64,000 nt of DNA. It comes from Sarcocystis neurona (Eukaryota > Apicomplexa > Conoidasida > Eucoccidiorida > Sarcocystidae). Positions 55,798-64,000 of the stretch are shown piece by piece. The notes beneath the pieces were generated by a model. The model ran no database searches, was not told the origin of the DNA, and saw nothing but the letters and a program-made list of their open reading frames with translations. Position 1 is the stretch's first letter, and each line of letters opens with the position of its first letter. The stretch is taken from contig KL647296.1 of the NCBI GenBank assembly GCA_000727475.1, positions 1,673,029-1,737,028 on the forward strand, written 5' to 3'. The position numbers were made by a program, and so were the translations under genes.

Positions 55798-58758
55798 CTA
55801 TGTCTGAGCCTGCGTGTGTACAGCTGCTGCTGGAATGTGCCGCACGAAGAGCAGAAAGCGCCGCGCATTTCCAGTGTATAAGCAGCTCAGTCCGCCTTCC
55901 CCCTTGTCCATAGAGAGGAATGCTGTTCCCGCACATGAGAGGAAGCAGAGAACAGAGAAATATGAACAGAGACTACCGGGGCTGTGCTCACATAGACGCA
56001 AGACGTGTACCATACGTGAAGTCAGCACACACGCAGAATTGTCATTCATCCTGTCGCTACCGAACACTACATACGAGTCAATGCGGTGTACACACAGCGG
56101 GATACATTGTACCACACAAATCTAGAGCTCGTGAAGCTACGCACCGCATAATTTTCAGTGTCTCTATATTGATCCCTGACCCCACACTCGCAAGTGTCTC
56201 CAGTACCACCGCTGCAGCTGCCAGAGCAGCAGAGCCGAGGCCGGCGGGGCAGCAAGACTCCGGGTCAACCGGTGTACGTACACCCCAAAACATGAGTCGG
56301 CGTCTTTCTCGAGCTGCTCCCGCGAGTGCTGTTTTGCATTTTCCGTTCGTTTTGTAGTGCCTGCCTGTTGTCAAAAGTTGTCTCTTCTAGGCAAAAACTG
56401 TTAAGCGACGCGCGCGTACCTGTTGATCCTCATGAACCAGTGAGGGCAGACGGTCATGCAGGCGGCGAGCGATCGATCGAACAGGAAGGGCAGCAGATGT
56501 GACAGGGCTGGTTCTTCCAGGAACGGGAAATGATTTCTACGATGTCCATATATAATCTTCTTCTTGCTGCGGCTTCTCTCTCTCCCAGGCGCTCGCCTTC
56601 CCCGCGCGGCTCCTGCTGGTGGTCCTATTTTACCTCCTTCACTTGCTTGAGAACTGCGGGCTCCTGCAGCTGCTGGACCGTCTGCGCCTGCCGCCGCTGC
56701 TGTCTTTGCTGTTGCTGGTGCTGCTGCGTGATCTGAGCTGTCGCCGCGTTTTCGACGGGGCGACAGCCTTCCGTCTGAAGCCTTTCTGCCGGCGTCTGCT
56801 CTGCTGCTTCTGCCGGCTCCCCAAGATTCCTCTGCGCTGCTGCTGCTGCTGCCTCCAACAGTAGTCGCGTCGGTAGTGGGGGTGGCGGGACGCGTGCATG
56901 CAGCGTCCAGGTGGTACGAGGGAGACAGCAAGGACAGTCCCGTCTCTTCTTCTTCCTGTTGCAGTAGCAGCGGCAGCTTTCTTCCCGCCTTCTCCTGCTC
57001 AAACGAACTGTTAAAGGAAAAACAGCCGCCGCCTACTGATGCTGCGCCTTCCCTCCGGCGTCCTGTAGTCTTCCCCTCCCTCGCACTGCCAGAGCTGGGG
57101 TGATGCGCCCGTCCCGCTGCCGGTGAGTTCTGCTCTAACGACGCAGCTGCAGGCCATCGCTCTGCCGGTCTTGCAGCATCGGTTCCTTCCTTGCTGTCGC
57201 TACTACTGCCTGCAGCATTCATCGACTGCTCTGCGGTTGTTCTCCTACGCAGGCTGCCAGGTGCGCTGCTATTGCTGTCAACAGCACTCTCGCTGTGCCT
57301 CTCTGCTTGTGCGGCCTGGCGGCCAAACTCTGCTGCTTCTGCTGCTGCCTGGCGCCCCTCAGCTCTGCCCTTCACGTAGCTGTCTCTGTCATCGACTGTT
57401 GCGCCATGTAGCACGTTATTCCTGCAAGTCTCCGCTGCGCCCGTCCCGCTGAGCCGGCACTCGTCCAAAGCCTTGCTACTGCTGCTGCTGCTGCGTGTGG
57501 GGATTCTGCTGCTGCCAAGGTGGTTTATCGTCTCCTGGTGCGGCGTTCTCCTCTTCTCTGCGACGTTGGGCCGTGATTCTTCCTGCGAGGCACTTCGTGA
57601 GACTGCAGTCCTCTGCTGCTGCTTTTGTGGGGAAAGGGCCCGCGAGCTCGCTACCGACGTTGCAGAGGGAGAGACAGCTACACCAGGAGACGCCACAGCA
57701 CCAGGCCACGAATCCGCCGTTGGAGACGACGGAAAGAGTCGAGGAGACGCCGCCTTCACGCTGGAGGCCCGTGTGCACGGGCCCCGTCTCCGTCTCTCCT
57801 CTTCATCTACACAGCCGTCTCCTCCTTCTTCGGCGAAGTCAAGAGGTGCGTCCCAGTCCAGAGCGGCATCTTTATCATTCTCGTTGGAGTGTACTGCCTC
57901 CCCGCTAGTTGCTGCTGCTGCGTCTACGGGTGGAGACGGCCCCCGACGCACGTCTCCGTTGCTGAATTCCTCTCCTGCTCCTGCAACAAGATCTCGACGG
58001 CTGCTGTTGTTGTTGCTACTCTTCACCTTTGCAGAAGCAGAGCTTCTCTCTTCGTTTCTTCGGCTGCCTCTCGCATACCTACTGTTGCTTTCCTCCTTAC
58101 TGCTGCGTCTGCCACCACCTTCCTGCTGTTGCTTCCGGCTGGAGCCGCCGCCGCCGTTACTCTCACGGTTGGAGGTGCTGCTGCCGTTGGTGCGCTGCGG
58201 CAGGCCGTCGGGCAGCGCTTGGTTCGTCTGTGGCACGTGTCCTGCAGCAGCTGGAGTGTTGCTGCCGGTCCTGTCGTAGCTACTGTTGGAGAAGGCTTCT
58301 TCCGCTGCTACGCCTCCTCCTCCCCCTCCTCTTCCTCGAGAATATGCACCACCACCAGCACCATCCTTCCTGCTAACAAGCTTCGACGGTCCAACCTGTT
58401 GCTGTGGCACTGCAGTGCGCCGGGGGATGCTACCTCGCGTTGCAGGCGATCTTCGAGCAGCAGGAGACGGAGATGAAGAAGAGAATGAAGCAGCGCCACT
58501 CCCGGCAGCTCTTCCGTTACCTACCCTGGTGTGCGTGTCGTTCTGCTTCCTCCTTGAAGCGCTCTTCCTCGAACTGTAGTCCTCATTGTCGTCTTCGCTT
58601 GCTGGGCCGAACGAGTAGAGCACAGAACCCTCGCTTCTTCCTGCTGCAGGTTCCTGCAGCCCAGCGGCAGCAGCGGGACCCAGCCGAGCTTTGATACTTG
58701 CAGAGACTGCCAAGAAATTGTCGTGCAGCGCACGCGGCATCGACTCTGAGTTACCCAT
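55798..58758 (-). CDS. N-myristoylation-type protein with F-box-like motif
   Basis: The first exon, 58758-56420, starts MGNSESMPRALHDNFLAVSA: Met-Gly with Ser at position 6 fits the N-myristoyltransferase consensus, so I prefer this ATG to an in-frame Met 83 codons upstream that follows pyrimidine-rich leader-like sequence. About 700 residues of Ser/Ala/Gly/Arg-rich disordered sequence follow, with an acidic patch (ALDWDAPLDFAEEGGDGCVD). The exon ends in HFPFLEEPALSHLLPFLFDR, then SLAACMTVCPHWFMRIN, which resembles an F-box (Leu-Pro-like core, VC..W). Exons 56175-56075 (DQYRDTENYAVRSFTSSRFV; donor GTATGT) and 55922-55798 (FLSMDKGEGGLSCLYTGNAR; TAG) join in phase. Total about 854 residues. A membrane-anchored F-box protein such as those of the coccidian daughter-bud scaffold is a reasonable hypothesis, not shown. 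The last exon is the least certain. Confidence 0.65.
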
Positions 58759-59009
58759 CGCAGCAGCAAGCTGTACACGGCCCTTGTCTTCACCCCTGTC
58801 TGCTGTTGCTGCAGCGACTACGGAGATGGAAAAATGACGTGAAAGAGCGAAGGAAACGGCACAGGCGAAGAGGAACAAAGGAAAAAAGCAGAGGCGGAGA
58901 GACACAAGGAGGTGAAGCGACAGGCACAGCAAATCTGAGCTTCCGGTGCATAGCGGCACCGCGCTGCTGACGCTGAAGGATGCCTGCTGTCGTCGGCGCA
59001 TAACCAAGC

Positions 59010-60280
59010 GTGCTGCTGCTGCTGCTGGCGAGGTGAAGCTGCTCCCCCTTTAGAAAAGGAAAATTTGTCGCAGGCGCCGCTGTTTCACGAGAAGGAGAGC
59101 AGAGAGACACCCTGCTGCACTCCGTAGAGATGCGGTAGCTGCTGGTGTGCCTGCGACAACACCGGAAGCACGCCCGCCTGCTGCAGCAGCGGCGGTGCAC
59201 CAGGTGCAGCCGCTAGCTGCAGAGTTACATGCAGCTCTGCCCGATTACTCACGGAGACGTGTTGTTCGCGGCAACCTCCTCTGAGCAAGTGGAAGATTCA
59301 AATTAGTTTCCACGCACGATTGCGCATATACGGATGTATTAACACGAACAGGACCTCAATCCTTGAAGCACGTTGACATCTAAACACACTTATATATAAC
59401 ATATGTGTAGGTAGTTGAGGCTTCTGGGAATGTAAAAAGCTGAACAGTTTTTCAGCGGCAAAGAAAGCTCCCCTGCAAGCTATCCTACCACGTACGTATG
59501 TACATACGTTGACATGCCTACGTACGTAAGTGTGTATTCTCCAGCAAAAAAGAGCAGCAGCCCGGTTTTGTTCGCCAGTCAGACCACTGCTAGCGAACAG
59601 CTGATGCGCTTGCGAACACGGCCAGCAATATTTACTCGTACAACATGCAGCTTGGTTGGGACGGACAGCCATACATGCAGTCAATGTATACATACGGACA
59701 CATATATGAACACAGGGTTCGTCTCACAGGCATGCGATATATAAACAGCACACACGAGACACAGCACCTTTATGTACACGCCAATAATCCACGGGTACAC
59801 AAATCTGTCCGGGGAAAAGCATATTTGTCTACTTATACCTACATGGGTAGGCAGACGTCTAAAATTTTGTTGTGTGAAGGTCGGACCGACGCTTGCAGAC
59901 GCACTTCACAGGCAACTGGAAGCGTGCTTGTGCATGCAGCCAAGAGTATCGACTACCGGCAATTACAAGGCCAATGAAGGGAGGGGCTGCACCGGCTGGT
60001 CGTGCGTGCAAAGTAAAGCGACCTTCCCGAATGCCAGCTGGATGCTCCAGCGGAGTACTCTCTGCGGTCAAGGAGAGTGCATTGCTGCTGGCGCTGGGAT
60101 GGCTTGATTGTTGTTGCTTTCGCTGCTGGGCAACTGCTGCTGCTGCCGGTTGCAGCCAAAAAGAGGGAGCTTGTCGCAGCGTAAGAGCGAAAGATGATCC
60201 CATGATCGGGGCAAAGGAGCTGCAAGAGACAAAAAAAGTATGCGTGCTCTCGTGGAAGCGCATCAACGGAGGCGCATAAG
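59010..60280. other. Upstream flank of the 58.8-kb gene; possible exon at 60.0-60.24 kb
   Basis: 59010-59290 is unique sequence, probably 5' UTR or promoter of the minus-strand gene. 59290-59860 is TA/CA-rich. On plus, 60.03-60.24 kb reads SSGVLSAVKESALLLALGWL and later DDPMIGAKELQETKK before a GTATGC donor at 60238, which could be an upstream exon of the following plus-strand gene, but the phase does not match the next exon that I model. Confidence 0.35.
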
Positions 60281-60281
60281 A

Positions 60282-61108
60282 CGCACCAGTAAAGTTAATC
60301 TTTGTGCAACTCACAACTTCATGCGCCACCGACGCATCACTTCAGGGAGTCTGCGTTGCTGCAGGTAAGAACGTGATCAATGCGTAGAAACGGAGCAGCA
60401 CGCCACGGAAGTGCCATCTGCAGAAAGACGCGGCACAACAGACGTTTGGGACGCTATTGCTGAGGCTGTTCGTAATATTCAAGGTCGGGCTATTGCGGGA
60501 AAGAGAAGAGGATGCGGAGGAATCGAGAAGCGGCACCAGGACAGGAGTCCAGTAAACCGCACAGCTGTCTGCCCTCGTAGCACGGCGCAGCGTATTCTGA
60601 CAAGCGAACGGACGACAGCAAGAGGAAAACGGGAATACTTGTTATTTAACACACTTAACAACATGCTCAGAACTTCTAATATACGTGTAAGTGTACGCAC
60701 ATGCGTCAACTCATACTCACGGTTGCACGGCACACGCATTTACAAGTAATCACTAACAGATTCTAGCCATCCGTACGTTATGGGGTGTGCTTGAAGAGCA
60801 AAGAAGTGCCCTCTTGTGCACGACACAGGCCTGCACGCACGGACTAGTCTGTTCTACGTCTTATGAGGTATTCTGCGTACATGCGGGCTTGTTCCACATA
60901 CGAGCGCATGGAAGGTTGCCGCAGCAAAAGCAGCGGCGCCACGGTTGCGAAGGAGCGTGCTGCCATCTCATCAGTTCTGTTATCTGCTTCTGCAGCAAGA
61001 AGAGAGGTGCTGCTGCAGCTGTTTAGTAGTCGCGCTGCGTTGGGGAATACAGCTACCGCTATGAACCTATTCTCCTGCAGTGCGTACGTGGGACTGCTGT
61101 CGCTCTAG
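60282..61108 (+). CDS. Small multi-exon protein, unknown function
   Basis: Plus-strand exons: about 60282-60364 (VKLIFVQLTTSCATDASLQG, donor CAG-GTAAGA), 60424 (or 60388) to 60686 (TTDVWDAIAEAVRNIQGRAI ... REYLLFNTLNNMLRTSNIR, donor GTAAGT), 60760 to about 60855 (ILAIRTLWGVLEEQRSALLC) and about 60914-61108 (AKERAAISSVLLSASAARRE ... CSAYVGLLSL, TAG). The first junction is phase 1 on both sides and the second phase 0 on both sides. Introns would be short (59 and 73 nt). The third junction is not settled. Repeated amphipathic helices suggest a HEAT/ARM-like fold; no family is recognised. The 5' end is unknown. Confidence 0.55.
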
Positions 61109-62020
61109 AATAGTCCCCTGCTGCAGCAGATGAAAGTGCTGCTTTAGCGTTGGAGGGCGAGTGTGTTGTGATGTCGGGCACCATGAGTTTCCAGCAGTTG
61201 AAGCTGCGGACATCCGGAATAGCCTGCGTCCTAATGCTACGTAGGGTGTAAATGGGGCTTGTTCAACTACACGGGGAAAGAGGTGCACCGCAGCTCAAAT
61301 TTGTAAGGCAGCAGAAAGCATATGCAGGAAAAGGTAACGAAAGAATGCGTCCAAAACTTTGAAGCCAAGGACAGCATGCGATATCTCGTGCCAAAAGCGC
61401 CACGCTCGCTGGCAACACCAACCAGCAGCGCATCATGGACACTCTGCGCCGTGCCCGCTTAACCGAGGAGTGTTTTCCTGTGCAGTACGCGACAACAAGG
61501 CAGTCGGGAAACACAGCAGTATCTCGCTCTGCAGGGGAAAAGATAGCAGCGAACGTCTCGTAGAAGCGGCGTTCGGCGTCCGCGAAGGAAAAAGTAAGGA
61601 CCGCCACTTTTCGCGGTAGCGCCGTCCTGCTAATTGTTGTTGTAGGGCGGAGGGGGGCATCCGAGCGTGGATGTGCGGCCGCGGCGACCGTATCTGCCTA
61701 CCCCTACAGTTCCTTATCGATCCCCCGTGTCCAACAGCTAAAATTTACATCCAGCCAACCTACGAAAAATCTCTCGGAGAACACTTGCAACCGTATGCGT
61801 ACACCTGCGAAAATGGCCCCTGAAAAGCAGATGCAAAGCGACAGCCTGCGCGCGTAGACAGCGGTACTCGGTGCCTGCGCACTGCAGTGTGTGTACACCC
61901 GAAACCATGGGCGTCTGGAGCTCCGGGTGATCCTACTTGCGTGAGACGGTGCGGGAATACGGCCGCACTATACACGACAGCCGTTGCTGTGTGCACGACG
62001 GAGGACGAGAAACAAGCGCA
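61109..62020. other. Region with ambiguous open frames on both strands
   Basis: Around 61.26-61.62 kb both strands carry coherent frames: minus FSFADAERRFYETFAAIFSP with TAVFPDCLVVAYCTGKHSS, and plus KDSSERLVEAAFGVREGK ending at a strong GTAAGG donor (61593). Only one can be the main coding strand and the sequence does not decide it. 61.65-62.02 kb shows no supported gene. Confidence 0.3.
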
Positions 62021-62317
62021 TCAGCAGTCTCTGCCGTTCGACGCTAGGAAAGAAAGCAACTGACCATCAAAAGCACCGCGATGCAGAAGCCCTGGCGAAA
62101 GCGACGGGAGAGGCGACATTATGTTCCACTGCGCAGTCCGTAACGCCTTCACAGTGATATGTGAAACTGGGTACTCTGCGGACAGAGAATGACGCACCAG
62201 AAGGCGTTTATCCGCAAACACGCCAGCTCCGCAGTCGATTACCTTGATCTGGCAGGGGTTGACTGAGGGGACGAAGAATGAAGACAGGGCAAAGCAGGAG
62301 GCCCGAGGGACAGCCAT
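62021..62317 (-). CDS. Possible small protein or exon
   Basis: A minus-strand frame with ATG at 62317 reads MAVPRASCFALSSFFVPSVN, then CQIKVIDCGAGVFADKRLLV and ALRTAQWNIMSPLPSLSPGL before TGA at 62023-62021. Residue use is normal and non-repetitive. A possible 67-nt intron (CAAG-GTAATC to tccgcag) lies inside it, so the frame may not be continuous. No family recognised. Confidence 0.3.
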   Translation of the reverse strand: MAVPRASCFALSSFFVPSVNPCQIKVIDCGAGVFADKRLLVRHSLSAEYPVSHITVKALRTAQWNIMSPLPSLSPGLLHRGAFDGQLLSFLASNGRDC

Positions 62318-62329
62318 ATCCACTGAGAG

Positions 62330-64000
62330 TACCAGTACTCAAACACTTGTGGAGAGCCACATTATTGTGCTGGACTACCTTTGAAGACATAGAGGCACTT
62401 ACCTGAGCATATAAACTTTAGCAGATCTTGTACGTGTGCGCAACGATCTAGATACATCCATGTCAACACAGTGGGCGGATGGGGGTACCGCCATTCTCGA
62501 GAATGCGCGAAAAGCGTATTGAGATGGCTCAAAGATACTCCTCTAATTCGTTCCTCTTGGCAGAAAAACGCGAACAGCTGTACACGCCATCACATGAGAT
62601 GCAGTTCTAACGTGAACAAGGTACGGATTAATCGTCAGTCCCTAAACGTGCCACACGAGATTATCATTCATCACGAACTCGTCCTCCACGTCCCCAAATT
62701 AGCTGTATACCGAGAACCCTGCAAACTCGAAAGAGGTGTACTGAGCAACGAAGAGGTACCGTCTTGGGAACTACAGATGAAGCCACAACTGCGATCTGTC
62801 GTCTGACTTCTCTATCTTTGGTTCTAGCGCAGGACACTTTAGAACATTATGGAGCGTACAGGTAAAGCAATAATGAACAACACGTGAAGTTCACATATCA
62901 AGCGTCCCGTAAGTCATGCACCTGAGGACGTCGTAAATGCACGACGTTTCCTTAAAATGGATAGATGTTACCTCCGAGGCGGAAGTTGATTTGCAGCATC
63001 GGGCATCGCCGGTAAGGAATTGTCGACGAGGTTGCGCTCAATCACACGTCTGCGTGAACTGAAATTACGCTGCGTGAGACACGCAGAGGATTAACAGTGG
63101 GTCTGGTGGTGCGGTGTATGCGACGGTACTAAGCGCCTGACTCATGCCACACCACATCGGTTGCTTGTGGTGTTCTGCGTCATTGCATACAATCACCCCT
63201 TGGGAAAATATTACTGTTGTATGTACGGGAACAGCTAGACAACAACGACTTTGGACACGAGGGCGGAGGCCTGCGTGCGACAGTCACCAGGGTCGTGTTC
63301 GCGTGCAACGTTTAACACGGAATGACTCCCTACCATAACAGGTATAAGTAGTTCTTCGAAGACACGCGGACTGCTCGATAAATAGCAAGAGACATTGTCT
63401 ATCTAATATACATGTGCATGCGTGGCATTCAGTTCGACGTGATGAAGTAGCAGCCTCACGCGATGAATACAATGCGAAGCCTGCCATTTGCTGCGACGTG
63501 TAACCGCGACTGCAGTCAGCACGAGGTGGATCTTTGTTTCGGTGTTCGTGTCTTGGGACTCACGCGGCAGGCGTGCTTTTTTACGTAGCAAACCTCTTTA
63601 CCTGCCACAAAATTCTGTACAAATGCAGCCGTGTACAGGAGATACAGAGATAGATATTGACAGGCAGATTGATGCCGGTGCATCTGTGGAGTGCACCATA
63701 GGTTCACAGTGCCCTACGGATCTGTCAACCGAGACTTCTGCACCGTATTTGACAAGCAATGGTGGCAGTCGTGCTCTGTTACTTTTCACCTGCACAGTCT
63801 GCTCTCTTGGGTTCCGTCTACCCGTATCTTCTTTGCACTGGATGCCTGTGCACTTTTTATGCTGTTTGATATCCACTAGACGCTGCCGGCTGGAAACAGG
63901 CGAGCGAAGTGTGTCACAGGGCAGCCGACGAGACCTGTGTGGCACAGCGGTACATAAATGTACAGACACGCAGGTACAGGTCTAGACTTTGTACTCGTGG
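62330..64000. other. Right end, no supported gene
   Basis: Lower GC, few repeats. Open frames at 62471-62806 and 63488-63985 on plus have ordinary composition but no recognised domain, no defended start and no splice partners. They could be exons of a gene extending beyond the window. Confidence 0.3.

Noticed and set aside
1..64000. Telomere-like repeats, tRNA or rRNA genes, intact transposon
   Set aside because: I scanned by eye for AAACCCT-type arrays, tRNA-like hallmarks and reverse transcriptase motifs and saw none that could be defended. A covariance-model and profile search would be decisive.

Overview
The window looks like nuclear DNA of an Eimeria-type coccidian (Apicomplexa). Three things point there. 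CAG/CTG trinucleotide repeats saturate exons, introns and some intergenic DNA, and are read as runs of Gln, Ala and Ser. Genes are intron-rich with GT-AG junctions. Blocks of CAG-rich DNA alternate with blocks of (TA)n, (CA)n and (CATA)n-rich DNA with little coding. Because CAG and CTG contain no stop codon in any of six frames, very long open frames occur on both strands. Length alone is therefore not evidence here, and calls rest on non-repetitive islands, splice junctions and phase agreement.

Layout. 1-6.7 kb, minus strand: the N-terminal part of a WW/FF-domain transcription or splicing factor (CA150/TCERG1-like), with its WW domain split over three exons and the gene running off the left edge. 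6.7-12.2 kb: intergenic DNA in several compositional blocks. 12.2-34.5 kb, minus strand: a very large CAG-rich locus. It ends in well-resolved WD40 exons (12.2-15.9 kb) and carries an F-box island near 30.4-30.5 kb, most likely parts of one giant F-box/WD40 protein; the middle cannot be resolved by eye. 35-37.7 kb, minus strand: exons of a second gene with a hydrophobic N-terminus. 37.7-51.3 kb: mostly intergenic DNA with tandem repeats, a prob­able minus-strand helical-protein gene at 43-44 kb and weaker candidates at 47.5-49.6 kb. 51.4-53.6 kb, minus strand: a multi-exon unknown gene with strong phase agreement. 54.7-54.9 kb: an isolated terminal exon. 55.8-58.8 kb, minus strand: a protein with an N-myristoylation-type start and an F-box-like motif. 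60.3-61.1 kb: a small plus-strand multi-exon gene. 61.1-64 kb: no confident gene.

Two proteins carry F-box-like motifs and one is a WW/FF nuclear factor, so the named functions are ubiquitin-ligase substrate recognition and mRNA synthesis or processing. No operon-like logic, CRISPR array, intact transposon or RNA gene was recognised. The most unusual property is the organisation of the CAG/CTG repeats relative to exons and introns. All exon models are made by eye and need transcript evidence.
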